This document shows positions 50,763 to 59,884 of a stretch of 64,000 nt of DNA, one piece after another. The number at the start of each line of letters is the position of its first letter. Position 1 is the first letter of the stretch. The position numbers were made by a program, and so were the translations under genes. A model generated the notes under the pieces. That model did no database searches. It worked only from the letters and a program-made list of their open reading frames with translations, and was not told where the DNA came from. The DNA is from Pseudomonas fortuita. GTDB lineage: Bacteria; Pseudomonadota; Gammaproteobacteria; Pseudomonadales; Pseudomonadaceae. The stretch lies in assembly GCF_026898135.2 (NCBI RefSeq), contig NZ_CP114035.2, forward strand, positions 3,203,501 to 3,267,500, in the 5' to 3' direction.

Positions 50763-51653
50763 ATGAGCCAATTCAAGCGCTTGTTTGTCATGCTCGGCCC
50801 GCAGATGCGCCATACGCCAGCGCTGCAACGCGCAGCTGCGCTGGCGGATTCCAGCGGTGCACTGCTGGATATCAACGTATTCGTCGACGATGTCGACACC
50901 TTTGGCTTGATGGGCGATGGCCGCGAGCGTGAGCGGCTGCTCAGTGACAACCGCCAGTGGCTGGCAGATGAGGCCGATCAGTTGGGCAATGCGGGCCTGG
51001 ACGTTTCAACCGAACTGTTGTTGACCCGCGACCCCCTGGGCAGTGTGCTGGAGCGGGTCGAACGGCAAGGCTGTGACCTGCTGGTCAAGGATGTGCAGCA
51101 CGAACCGGTGCTCAAACGCCTGCTGGTCACGCCACTGGATTGGCAGTTGCTCAAGGACAGCCCGGTTGCCGTGCACCTGGTCAGCGACATCCGCCTGCCC
51201 CTGCCCCGGCAAATTGCCGCGGCCGTGGACCTCAACAGCCACGGTGCTGGCGAGCACCTGGATGAGCAGGTGATTCACTGCGCACGCGCCTTGGCCCTGC
51301 AGTGCAACGCCGAGCTGCACCTGCTGCATGTGTGCGATGCAGCCAAAACCCATATCGCCGACTTCGGTGCCGGCACCGTGACCATGCCCGGCTTCGATGG
51401 CAGCGTGCGGACTGCGCAGCGGGCTGCGTTCAACCGCCTGGGCGACCATCACCAGATCCCGCTGGAACGGCGGCACTTCCTGGAAGGCGCAGCGATCAGG
51501 GCCATTGCCCAGTTTGTCAGCCACAGCCGGGCGGATGTGATCGTGATGGGCAGCCACCGGCATGACGCCATGCAGACCTACCTGGGCGGAACCACGGCCC
51601 ATGTGCTGGAACACCCGCTGTGCAATGTGTTGGCGATCAAGGCCGTTCGCTGA
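50763..51653 (+). CDS. Tandem universal stress protein (UspE-like)
   Basis: A 296-residue protein with two Usp domains. The first covers about residues 1-140 and the second 150-296, the latter ending in V-I-V-M-G-S-H-R-H-D-A and L-E-H-P-L-C-N-V-L-A-I-K. The G-x2-G-x9-G nucleotide loop is only partly present in each. Such proteins respond to stationary phase or starvation. A strong GGAGGTG precedes the ATG. Confidence 0.85.
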   Translation: MSQFKRLFVMLGPQMRHTPALQRAAALADSSGALLDINVFVDDVDTFGLMGDGRERERLLSDNRQWLADEADQLGNAGLDVSTELLLTRDPLGSVLERVERQGCDLLVKDVQHEPVLKRLLVTPLDWQLLKDSPVAVHLVSDIRLPLPRQIAAAVDLNSHGAGEHLDEQVIHCARALALQCNAELHLLHVCDAAKTHIADFGAGTVTMPGFDGSVRTAQRAAFNRLGDHHQIPLERRHFLEGAAIRAIAQFVSHSRADVIVMGSHRHDAMQTYLGGTTAHVLEHPLCNVLAIKAVR

Positions 51654-51670
51654 GTGCTGATATGCCCTGA

Positions 51671-51705
51671 CCGGCCTCTTCGCGCTTTGACCCGCGAAGA
51701 GACCG
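51671..51705. repeat. REP-type hairpin after the stress protein gene
   Basis: CCGGCCTCTTCGCG (51671-51684) pairs with CGCGAAGAGACCGG (51692-51705), with one bulge. This is the common P. putida REP core and a likely terminator. Confidence 0.65.
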
Positions 51706-51754
51706 GCACAGATTTCACGTGTTGGTATCTGGCACACCAGTGCCACTTAAAAAG

Positions 51755-51775
51755 AATGCATTTGATAATGATTCG
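51755..51775 (+). promoter_or_regulatory. Fur box ahead of the TonB receptor
   Basis: GAATGCATTTGATAATGATTC matches the Fur consensus well in its second half (TTGATAATGATT). It lies 63 bases before the receptor start, so the gene should be repressed when iron is plentiful. Confidence 0.7.
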
Positions 51776-51837
51776 TAGTAGTTTCTCGGCGCTTGCCCAC
51801 CCTCCCTTCAGCGCCCTATTCCAGGATCGTATCGTCG

Positions 51838-53973
51838 ATGCGTCGCACATTCGTTTCGCTTTGTGTGCTCCATGCTGTCTCCCCACTGGCGTTTGCCGAG
51901 CCTGAAACGCTCGGCGCCCCCGCCCAGATCGAACTCCAGGCCCTCAGCATCACCGGCACCGCCGACAGCGAACGCGCCGATGGTCCGGTCCAAGGCTACA
52001 AAGCCAGCCGCTCAGCCAGTGCCACCCGCACCGACACGGCGCTGCACGAAACGCCGCAATCGGTCAGCGTGGTGCCCAAGGATGTGCTGCAAGACACCGG
52101 CGCCACGCGCCTGCAGGACGGCCTGGACTACGCCGGCGGTGTCGGCCGCGCCAACAACTTCGGCGGCCAGGGCCTGACTACCTTTACCGTGCGTGGCTTC
52201 ACTACCGGCGAGTTCTATCGCAATGGCTTCCCGATCAACCGCGGCTACCCCAACGCCCCGGACGCCAATACCGTCGAGCGGCTGGAAGTGATCCGTGGCC
52301 CGGCCACCAGCCTGTATGGCCGCGGCGACCCCGGCGGCACGTTCAACGTGGTCAGCAAACAGCCACTGCTGGAATCCAGGGTCACTCTGGGCAGTCAGTT
52401 CGATGACCAGGGCATGCACCGGGCAACCCTGGATGCGACCGGGCCTTTGAACCAGGACGGCTCGCTGGCTTACCGCCTGAACATGCTGGGTGAAGGAGGC
52501 GACAGCTTCCGCGATGATGTGGAAAGCGAACGGTATGATGTCGCACCGGTCATCAGCTGGCAGGTCAATGACGCCACGAAGCTCATCTTCGAAGGCGACT
52601 TCATGCGTAACAACCACCCGCTGGACCGCGGCCTGACACGGCTGCCCGGCCAGCTCGGCACAGCCTCGCGCGACACCAACATCTGGGAAAAAGGCAGCGA
52701 CAACCTGCTGCACAACGACAACAACATGGCCCAGCTACGCTTCGAGCACCTGCTCAACGACAACTGGACCCTGGGCGGCGGCATGCAGTGGCTGGACGGC
52801 TCGCTCAAAGGCAATGCCGTGGAGGCTAATGGCTTGCAGCCCGACGGCCGCACCCTTGGGCGCAACTTCAACTACCGTAAGCTGGAGTGGACCGACCGCG
52901 ATTACCAGCTCAACCTTACCGGCCACTTCGACACCGGCGGCTTCGCCCACACGCTGCTGACCGGTATCGAGTACGAAGACTACGACTACAACTCGATTAT
53001 CCAGCGCTCCGCTGCAGGCGCCACCGCCTACCCGATCGATATCTTCGACCCGGTGCTGGGCCAGGCACGTCCGGCCCTGACCCGTACCACCACCCACGAC
53101 AAGGAAAACCTCAAGACCTGGGCACTCTTCGTTCAGGACCAGGTAGCCCTTACAGAGCGGCTCAAGGCCTTGGCAGGTGTGCGTTTCGAGCGCTTTGAGC
53201 ACGACTACGTCAACAAACTCAGCGCAGCGGGTGACTTCAACAAGGGCGAGAACGGCGTCACTCCACGTTTCGGCCTGCTCTATGAGCTGACCGACACCGT
53301 GGCGGTCTATGCCAACACCGCACGTTCGTTCAAACCCAACAGCGGTGCGCCTGCAGGTGCGACGGGGCGCGGTTTCGACCCCGAGAAAGGCAAATCCTAC
53401 GAACTGGGCGTGAAATGGGAAGCGCTCGATCGCCAGCTGAGCGTCGACGCGGCGATTTACCACATCGTCAAGGAAAACGTGCTGACGCGCGACCCGGCAG
53501 ACCCCAACTACAGCGTGGCCGCCGGCCAGGTGCGCAGCCGCGGCCTGGACATCAACATCGCGGGCAACATCACGCCGCAGTGGCGGGTGATCGGCGGCTA
53601 CGCCTATGTCGACGCCGAAGTTACCAAGGACAACCGCTTGCCCACCGGCACCCGCCTGGCAAACATTCCACGTAACAGCTTCAGCCTGCTCAACACCTAT
53701 GAATTCCAGGACGGCTTGGCCAAAGGTCTGGGCCTGGGGATCGGCGTGAAGTACGTGGATGACCGTAATGGTCAGACCGAGGCGGTCACCTACAATATGG
53801 GCCAGTACACCGTGGTTGACCTGCTGGGCTTCTACCAGCTCAATGAGCACGTACGCCTGAACCTGGACGTGAAAAACGTGTTCAACAAGGAATATGACGA
53901 AGGTGCATTCAATACCTACGCCTACCCGGGAGCACCTCGGACGGTGCAGGCTGGGGTCTCCTACACATTCTGA
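51838..53973 (+). CDS. TonB-dependent siderophore receptor
   Basis: A 711-residue outer-membrane receptor. A signal peptide ending P-L-A-F-A is followed by the plug domain (T-P-Q-S-V-S-V-V, V-R-G-F, I-R-G-P-A-T-S-L-Y-G) and the 22-strand barrel ending A-G-V-S-Y-T-F. There is no N-terminal signalling domain, so it does not work through its own anti-sigma factor. The pattern is that of the siderophore-receptor group TIGR01783; the ligand cannot be read from sequence. Iron control is expected from the upstream Fur box. Confidence 0.88.
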   Translation: MRRTFVSLCVLHAVSPLAFAEPETLGAPAQIELQALSITGTADSERADGPVQGYKASRSASATRTDTALHETPQSVSVVPKDVLQDTGATRLQDGLDYAGGVGRANNFGGQGLTTFTVRGFTTGEFYRNGFPINRGYPNAPDANTVERLEVIRGPATSLYGRGDPGGTFNVVSKQPLLESRVTLGSQFDDQGMHRATLDATGPLNQDGSLAYRLNMLGEGGDSFRDDVESERYDVAPVISWQVNDATKLIFEGDFMRNNHPLDRGLTRLPGQLGTASRDTNIWEKGSDNLLHNDNNMAQLRFEHLLNDNWTLGGGMQWLDGSLKGNAVEANGLQPDGRTLGRNFNYRKLEWTDRDYQLNLTGHFDTGGFAHTLLTGIEYEDYDYNSIIQRSAAGATAYPIDIFDPVLGQARPALTRTTTHDKENLKTWALFVQDQVALTERLKALAGVRFERFEHDYVNKLSAAGDFNKGENGVTPRFGLLYELTDTVAVYANTARSFKPNSGAPAGATGRGFDPEKGKSYELGVKWEALDRQLSVDAAIYHIVKENVLTRDPADPNYSVAAGQVRSRGLDINIAGNITPQWRVIGGYAYVDAEVTKDNRLPTGTRLANIPRNSFSLLNTYEFQDGLAKGLGLGIGVKYVDDRNGQTEAVTYNMGQYTVVDLLGFYQLNEHVRLNLDVKNVFNKEYDEGAFNTYAYPGAPRTVQAGVSYTF

Positions 53974-53979
53974 ATGGCT

Positions 53980-53998
53980 GGGGCTGCGTTGCAGCCCC
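53980..53998. terminator. Bidirectional hairpin terminator
   Basis: GGGGCTGC-GTT-GCAGCCCC lies between the convergent TonB receptor and pagL genes, beginning seven bases after the first stop and ending six bases before the second. Confidence 0.7.
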
Positions 53999-54003
53999 CT
54001 GCT

Positions 54004-54525
54004 TCAGAAACCTTTGCTGTAGAACAGCGAGTAGGACTCAATCCCGTCGTTAGGCTGCTTGATCCCCGCATTGGAATAATGCATCGCGCGGATCCCGACC
54101 TTCTGCTCCCCAGGCAGCTTCAGGCCGAAACCGATGCGGTCTTCGAAGTTGAACGCCGACCCCATGCGCTGGTCACCCACATCGGTCTTGGAAAATGCCG
54201 CCAGGCCAATACCGGCCTCGATGTACGGCGTGTAGGTAAAACCGCTGAATTCATAGGTGAACACTGGGCTGAAGGACAGCGAGTGCGCACCGCTGGCGTC
54301 ACCACCCTCCCAGTAGGTGTAGGCGGCATCCCAGTAACCACTCACATAGCCGGTACTGCTTTCCAGCCATTTCTTGTCCCAGTCGAATGACAGGCCGATA
54401 CGGTAGGTCATGTCACCTTGGCTAGTGGCGCCCACGGCACCGGACACCTGTGCGGCCTGGGCCAGGTTGGCCCCTGCAAAGGCCAGCACTGCAGCAGCCA
54501 GCGAAGCTGCAAGACGGGTTTTCAT
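54004..54525 (-). CDS. pagL: Lipid A 3-O-deacylase PagL
   Basis: A 173-residue outer-membrane barrel, the same length as P. aeruginosa PagL. A signal peptide (A-A-A-V-L-A-F-A-G-A-N-L-A-Q-A-A) precedes the mature enzyme; the catalytic H149-x-S151 and E163 are visible as H-Y-S-N-A-G and D-G-I-E with the correct spacing of 14. The C-terminus ends in aromatic F. PagL removes the 3-position acyl chain from lipid A, lowering inflammatory activity. AGGAGAG precedes the ATG. Confidence 0.92.
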   Translation of the reverse strand: MKTRLAASLAAAVLAFAGANLAQAAQVSGAVGATSQGDMTYRIGLSFDWDKKWLESSTGYVSGYWDAAYTYWEGGDASGAHSLSFSPVFTYEFSGFTYTPYIEAGIGLAAFSKTDVGDQRMGSAFNFEDRIGFGLKLPGEQKVGIRAMHYSNAGIKQPNDGIESYSLFYSKGF

Positions 54526-54747
54526 CAACGACTCTCCTGATGGTCTACACGGCAAGCGGGGGCTTTTGCCCCTCGATCTTTATGAGGTGACCGGCACATC
54601 CAGACGGTCACACGAAGTAATAGTTTTGTGATTATTGTCCAAATAATCAGAAAGTTGAAAGTGAATTGCCACTAATGGCGTAATGACTTCGTCAAGATGT
54701 GCCTTGCCGAGCAGCGTGTTTCTTCATGTATTCAGGCTCTGCGCTAT

Positions 54748-54773
54748 GGCGGGAGCACATCTGTACTCCCGCC
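54748..54773 (-). terminator. Hairpin terminator of the small exported protein gene
   Basis: GGCGGGAG (54748-54755) pairs with CTCCCGCC (54766-54773) just downstream of the minus-strand stop at 54784. Confidence 0.6.
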
Positions 54774-54783
54774 CCTTCTCCCA

Positions 54784-55227
54784 TCAGCGCCAGTTCAGGT
54801 TCACGGTGGTGGGGGCCTTGCCGTTCACCGTCACCCATTGCTGCGTCGTCGCACCCTGGGCGGTGCCAGTGACCTTGTATTTGCCGGCTGGCAACTGCAC
54901 ATACAGCAACGGCCCGGCATCCATGACGCTGAGTACGGGCTGGCCCTGTGCATTCTGGATGTCGACTGTGGCACCGCTCTGGAACTTGCCTTGCGGCCCA
55001 GTCGAAAGCTCTACATGCAGGTCATAACCGGTGGTCTTGCGCAGCGCATTGGCTTCGTCCTGGCCAATTCCGCCTTGCACGTAGCGCACGCCGTTCTGTT
55101 CCTGCGGTTGCAACTGCACGGCCTGCATGTCGATGGGTGCATTGAGGTCGGCGGCGGCAGCCAAGGTCCATGGCATGGCCAGGGTAATCAGCAACGCTGC
55201 GCCGAGCGCATAGTGGTGGTTTCGCAT
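54784..55227 (-). CDS. Small exported protein with carboxypeptidase-regulatory-like fold
   Basis: A 147-residue protein with a signal peptide (A-L-L-I-T-L-A-M-P-W-T-L-A-A-A). The rest is strand-rich, with Y-V-Q-L-P-A-G-K-Y-K-V-T-G-T-A and a closing T-V-N-L-N-W-R, a pattern of immunoglobulin-like or carboxypeptidase-regulatory-like domains. It would be periplasmic. No partner is evident. Confidence 0.65.
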   Translation of the reverse strand: MRNHHYALGAALLITLAMPWTLAAAADLNAPIDMQAVQLQPQEQNGVRYVQGGIGQDEANALRKTTGYDLHVELSTGPQGKFQSGATVDIQNAQGQPVLSVMDAGPLLYVQLPAGKYKVTGTAQGATTQQWVTVNGKAPTTVNLNWR

Positions 55228-55361
55228 GGTACGACCCTCCTTCAGAGGATGGCTTACCTAGTATCTGATCCTCGTGGGGTACGGGTGTTCTGGCTGATGC
55301 GTAGCCGTCACAGCAACAGGTGGCAATCAATCATCAATTCTTGTTATTTATTATTTATCTA

Positions 55362-56231
55362 TCAATTAGTTGAGCGACCTTCTTCAAGTAGCTTCACGAA
55401 CATGCTCAGGCTGCGCGATACGGTGCCACGTCGCCACACCAGCCAGGTTTTCAGGTAGCGGAAATCCTCCGACATCGGCCAGGCGCTGACCGTGCTGCAG
55501 CCGGGCATATTGTCCAGCATGCTGCGCGGCATCATGGCCAGGCCGGCGCCAGCGCTCACGCAGGCCAACATGCCGTGATAAGACTCCATCTCGTGGATCT
55601 TTCCTGGCACTGCCTGGTCCTTGACGAACCAGTTTTCAAAGTGATGGCGATACGAACAGTTGGCGCGGAAGGCGTAGATGCTTTCACCGTTCACATCCTG
55701 GGCGCGGGTGACGGGCGCGTGGTTGAGCGGTGCAATGACCATCATCTCTTCCTCGAACACCGGTATGCCTTCCAGTGTCGGGTGCAGCACCGGGCCGTCG
55801 ACGAAAGCCGCCACCAGGCGGCCAGACAGCACGCCTTCGAGCATGGTCCCCGAAGGCCCGGTGGACAGGTCCAGGTCGACCTTGGGGTAGCGCTGGTTGT
55901 ATGCCGCCAGCAAAGCCGGAATGCGCACCGCTGCCGTGCTTTCCAGCGAACCAAGCGCGAAGGTGCCCTGCGGGTCTTCGCCGGCCACGGTCAGCCGCGC
56001 CTCGTGCACCAGGTCGAGGATGCGCCGGGTGTATTCGAGAAAATTCCAGCCCGCAGGCGAGAGGCGCAGGCGGCTCTTCTCGCGAATGAACAGTTCCACG
56101 CCCAAATCTTCTTCCAGTTGCTTGATGCGCGTGGTCAGGTTGGACGGCACCCGATGAATGTGCTGCGCGGCGGCACTGATGCTGCCCTGTTCTGCCACGG
56201 CCTTGAAGATCTCCAGTTGCACCAGGTCCAC
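55362..56231 (-). CDS. LysR-family transcriptional regulator
   Basis: A 289-residue LysR protein. The helix-turn-helix reads [16 protein letters not shown], with [13 protein letters not shown] as recognition helix. The R-V-P-S-N-L-T-T-R version is shared with PtxR/HdfR-like regulators. It is divergent from the succinate-semialdehyde dehydrogenase gene with 106 bases between, so that gene is its likely target. Confidence 0.9.
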   Translation of the reverse strand: MDLVQLEIFKAVAEQGSISAAAQHIHRVPSNLTTRIKQLEEDLGVELFIREKSRLRLSPAGWNFLEYTRRILDLVHEARLTVAGEDPQGTFALGSLESTAAVRIPALLAAYNQRYPKVDLDLSTGPSGTMLEGVLSGRLVAAFVDGPVLHPTLEGIPVFEEEMMVIAPLNHAPVTRAQDVNGESIYAFRANCSYRHHFENWFVKDQAVPGKIHEMESYHGMLACVSAGAGLAMMPRSMLDNMPGCSTVSAWPMSEDFRYLKTWLVWRRGTVSRSLSMFVKLLEEGRSTN

Positions 56232-56337
56232 AGCCTTTCTCCAAACGTGAATGTTTCGCTCATTATTATTCAGTTTTCATTAAACCCATAGCCCACTAGT
56301 CTGGCGTCACTGATTAACAACAACGAGAGTGTCCGCC

Positions 56338-57723
56338 ATGAGCGCGATCAGCAGCCTGACCCACGCCATCTCCCTCGATCCGTACACCGGCGAGCAGATC
56401 GGCGCCTACCCGTTCGACACCGACGCCGCACTGGAAGCGGCGCTGCAACGTGCCAAGGTTGGTTACCGCCAGTGGCGCCACGTGTCGCTGGGTCAGCGCA
56501 GCGAGTACCTGCTGGCGCTGGCCAGCACCCTCGAAGCCAAGGCCGAAGCCTTTGCCCAGATGATCAGCCGCGAAATCGGCAAGCCGATTGCCCAGGCCCG
56601 TGGCGAGGTCAGCAAGTGCGTGGGCCTGTGCCGCTGGTACGCCGAACACGGCCCGGCCATGCTTGCGCCGGAACCGACCCAGGTTGAAAAAGCCCGAATC
56701 GAATACCGCCCACTCGGCCCGATCCTGGCTGTGATGCCGTGGAACTTCCCTGTCTGGCAGGTGCTGCGCGGCGCCGTGCCGGCGATCCTGGCAGGTAACA
56801 CCTACGTGCTCAAGCATGCGCCGAACGTGATGGGCAGCGCGTACCTGCTGGGCGAGCTGTTCAAGGATGCCGGCCTGCCGGCGGGCGTGTTCGAAGTGCT
56901 GAACGTGACCCCGGACGGCGTCACCCGCGCCATCAATGATGCGCGTATCGCCGCCGTGACCCTGACCGGCAGCGTGCGTGCCGGCATGGCGATTGGTGCC
57001 CAGGCCGGTGCCGCGCTGAAGAAGTGTGTACTGGAGCTCGGTGGCTCCGACCCGTTCATCGTGCTGGCCGACGCCGACCTGGATGCCGCCGTCAAGGCTG
57101 CGGTCATTGGCCGTTACCAGAACACCGGCCAGGTTTGCGCTGCGGCCAAGCGCCTGATCGTGGAAGACAGCATCGCCGAGGCGTTTACCCGCAAGTTCGT
57201 TGAGGCTACTCGCGAGCTGAAAGTCGGCAACCCACTGGATGACAGCACCTATATCGGCCCGATGGCCCGTTACGACCTGCGCGACGAGCTGGATGGCCAG
57301 GTTCAGGCGACCCTCGCCGAAGGCGCTACCCTGCTGCTGGGCGGTCACAAGGTCGAAGGTGCAGCCAACTTCTACGCGCCGACCGTGTTCGCCAACGTCA
57401 CCCCGCAAATGACCGCATTCAAGCAAGAGCTGTTCGGGCCGGTAGCCGCCATCATCACTGCACGTGATGCCGACCATGCCGTAGAGTTGGCCAACGACAG
57501 CGAGTTTGGCCTGGCCGCGACCATCTATACCGCCGACTATGCACTGGCCGAGCGCATGACTGCGGCACTGGATACCGGTGGCGTGTTCATCAACGGCTAC
57601 TGCGCTTCCGACCCCCGTGTGGCGTTTGGTGGCGTGAAGAAAAGCGGGTTCGGGCGTGAGCTGTCGCACTTCGGTGTGCGCGAGTTCACCAATGCCCAGA
57701 CAGTGTGGCTAGACCGTAACTGA
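56338..57723 (+). CDS. sad: Succinate-semialdehyde dehydrogenase-type aldehyde dehydrogenase
   Basis: A 461-residue ALDH. Catalytic residues are C267 (G-Q-V-C-A-A-A-K-R) and E233 (L-E-L-G-G-S-D-P-F), with P-W-N-F-P-V-W-Q for cofactor binding. Length and the V-C-A-A-A-K-R-L-I pattern are those of E. coli Sad (YneI). It would oxidise succinate semialdehyde, the end product of GABA and putrescine breakdown, to succinate. Polyamine genes a few kb downstream support this. Confidence 0.88.
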   Translation: MSAISSLTHAISLDPYTGEQIGAYPFDTDAALEAALQRAKVGYRQWRHVSLGQRSEYLLALASTLEAKAEAFAQMISREIGKPIAQARGEVSKCVGLCRWYAEHGPAMLAPEPTQVEKARIEYRPLGPILAVMPWNFPVWQVLRGAVPAILAGNTYVLKHAPNVMGSAYLLGELFKDAGLPAGVFEVLNVTPDGVTRAINDARIAAVTLTGSVRAGMAIGAQAGAALKKCVLELGGSDPFIVLADADLDAAVKAAVIGRYQNTGQVCAAAKRLIVEDSIAEAFTRKFVEATRELKVGNPLDDSTYIGPMARYDLRDELDGQVQATLAEGATLLLGGHKVEGAANFYAPTVFANVTPQMTAFKQELFGPVAAIITARDADHAVELANDSEFGLAATIYTADYALAERMTAALDTGGVFINGYCASDPRVAFGGVKKSGFGRELSHFGVREFTNAQTVWLDRN

Positions 57724-57730
57724 TCGGCAA

Positions 57731-57780
57731 TGCTGGGGCTGCGTTGCAGCCCTTTCGCGACACAAGGCCGCTCCTACAGG
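57731..57780. repeat. REP element with hairpin
   Basis: GGGGCTGCGTTGCAGCCC forms a hairpin and is followed by TTTCGCGACACAAGGCCGCT, the same core as at 36930 and 48920. It separates convergent genes and can terminate both. Confidence 0.65.
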
Positions 57781-57807
57781 AAATTGCGTGCTCCTGCGGG
57801 AACGGCT

Positions 57808-59718
57808 TCAATCGCGGACCTGGTCCTTGACCCAGTCCAGCATCCCCCCCGGCACGATCAGTTCATGCCGCGCCCGCGAACAGGCGGTATACAGCCCCGC
57901 CAGCATCCGCGCCCGCTCATTGCGGTTGCCCGCCACCTGCGGCGCCACCATCAGCTCCGGCGACACCATTACCCGGGCGAACTCCATGTTTTTCACATCC
58001 CGTACCCGCGCCAGGAACAACTTGGGCGCCTTGTCCCAGCGGTAACGGCTCTTGGCTTTGGCAAAGTGCTCGGGTGTATAGCCTTTGCGCAGCATGTTGG
58101 CCACGGCAATGAACGCCTTGTCATCGCCCTTGTCCTGCTCCAGGGCCTGCCAGCTGGCATAGCGGAACAACATCGGGTGACGCGGTCGAGTGTCGTAGCG
58201 GTACAGCTCGATGCAGTCCTCGACGAACAGTTCGAAGTCCTTGCGCGCGCTTTTGAGCAATACGAACGGCACCCCCTGGTGCGTCAGGCGCTGAAACCAG
58301 CCAAACAGGCCCCATTCGTCATCGACGATCAGCGCCGTAGGCTGCTCCGGCACCGTCACCTGATCGAAGAAACTGACCCGGGTGTAATGCTCGGCGCTGC
58401 CACTGAAGGCCCCCTGGATGGCCGCCGGGTGCGCCTGGATCAGCGGGTTGAGCACATTGTCCATCGCCGGCCCGGCACGTAACGAATGGTCGATGCAGCG
58501 TTGGCGGATGAAGCTGCCATGGTGCGGGCTGAGGCCGTTGAGGTTCTGCAACTCGTCGCCCAGGGTAATGATCGACTGCGGGCTGCGATCGAGCACGGCA
58601 AGCATCGGTGCCGACAGCTCGTGGGCCTCATCGACGATCACGTGGGTGTAGCGGCTATCGATCACATAACCGGTCAACGACAGCAGCTTGACCCGGTGGT
58701 AGTCGCGCACCGGCAACTGAACGTCCCGCGCGGACGGGCGAATCAGCTCTTGCCAGTACAGGCGGGCTTTTTCCAACAGCACCTCCTGATCAAGCGGTGA
58801 AGTGCCAGGCCCGGCCCAGGGCAAGTGGTGCAGCTGAAGCTGGGTGTCGGCACTGTGGCAGAAGGTGCGCACGGCCCGGACGCACAAGGCAACCACATCG
58901 CGCGCGGTGAGCGGACCGATGTCAGGGATGGCCAACCAGCGCACCACCTGCGCGTCCTGCGGGCGCCATGACAGTTTGGTGCGATAAGGGTCACGCAGGC
59001 GCCAGCCGTTGCTGGTGAGGTCGCTGTTGAGGAGCTCGTCTGCCAGCTGGCCGAAGGTCAGCGCGGTGTAGGCGGCGGCGTCCTTTACCCGCGCCTGCAG
59101 GGCGCGCAACTGTCCTTCGGTCAAGGCCAGCAGCAACGTGCGCTGTGGTTCCAGCAGGCGGGCAAACTGTTGAATCAGGAAGGTCTTGCCGGTGCCAGCG
59201 AAGCCCTGCACCGCTACTGACTCATCGATACCACCAAGAAACTCGCGCAACAGGCGGTTCTGCTGGTCGCTGAGCATCAGGTCGCTGGCCAGGGACGGCA
59301 GGTACACCGGATGCAGCGGTGTGGCCCGCTGGCGGTAGGTGTCGGCAAACTGGAAATTCCACTGGCCTTCGGTATCCAGCAGTTCATCTGCGGTGTACTT
59401 CACCTCGGCGGACAGCAGCGCGATGCCATTTTCGCCCAGCATGCCCAGGCCCATCGCAAAGGCTTCGCGATCAAAATGTTGCGCTACCTGGCTTTGGAAG
59501 CGCCCCGGTGCGGCGCTTTCGACCTGGTTGGCGATGCGCACGATTTCGGCGAAGCGGCGTTCTTGCGCATCGGCCGAGGCGGTAGCCGGCTGGCGAGGCA
59601 GGTTTTGCACGAACAGCACAGCGGCAGCGTCCAGGACGCTGGCAATAGTGAAGAAGTCGGTGTTGGGCTCGCTGGCGAGGCGGTCGGCCTGGTCGCTGGG
59701 CAAAGGCAGGTAGAACAT
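57808..59718 (-). CDS. SF1 (UvrD-like) helicase/ATPase with unassigned N-terminal region
   Basis: A 636-residue protein. Residues 1-150 show no domain I can name. The motor then follows: Walker A G-F-A-G-T-G-K-T at 172-179, motif II D-E-A-H at 363-366, motif III G-D-E-L-Q-N and a motif VI L-Y-T-A-C-S-R-A-R near the end, the order of superfamily 1 helicases. It should use ATP to move on DNA or RNA. The start at 59718 is chosen because the preceding GTG lies in the GAGGTG ribosome site. It stands alone between SSADH and an AraC regulator; its role is unknown, and a defence or repair function is possible. Confidence 0.75.
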   Translation of the reverse strand: MFYLPLPSDQADRLASEPNTDFFTIASVLDAAAVLFVQNLPRQPATASADAQERRFAEIVRIANQVESAAPGRFQSQVAQHFDREAFAMGLGMLGENGIALLSAEVKYTADELLDTEGQWNFQFADTYRQRATPLHPVYLPSLASDLMLSDQQNRLLREFLGGIDESVAVQGFAGTGKTFLIQQFARLLEPQRTLLLALTEGQLRALQARVKDAAAYTALTFGQLADELLNSDLTSNGWRLRDPYRTKLSWRPQDAQVVRWLAIPDIGPLTARDVVALCVRAVRTFCHSADTQLQLHHLPWAGPGTSPLDQEVLLEKARLYWQELIRPSARDVQLPVRDYHRVKLLSLTGYVIDSRYTHVIVDEAHELSAPMLAVLDRSPQSIITLGDELQNLNGLSPHHGSFIRQRCIDHSLRAGPAMDNVLNPLIQAHPAAIQGAFSGSAEHYTRVSFFDQVTVPEQPTALIVDDEWGLFGWFQRLTHQGVPFVLLKSARKDFELFVEDCIELYRYDTRPRHPMLFRYASWQALEQDKGDDKAFIAVANMLRKGYTPEHFAKAKSRYRWDKAPKLFLARVRDVKNMEFARVMVSPELMVAPQVAGNRNERARMLAGLYTACSRARHELIVPGGMLDWVKDQVRD

Positions 59719-59884
59719 CGGCACCTCGGGTTGGATCAGGGCGGCACGATAGCAACTTTCGGCGTGGGATGCTGAGTTCAGTGTCGCCTGCTGCCCCAGA
59801 ATCCAGATCAGGAAGTTACTTGATGATGTTTCGGTAACTAAATGAAATTAAACAAAAAAACAGTGTGGATTCGAAGGTCACACC

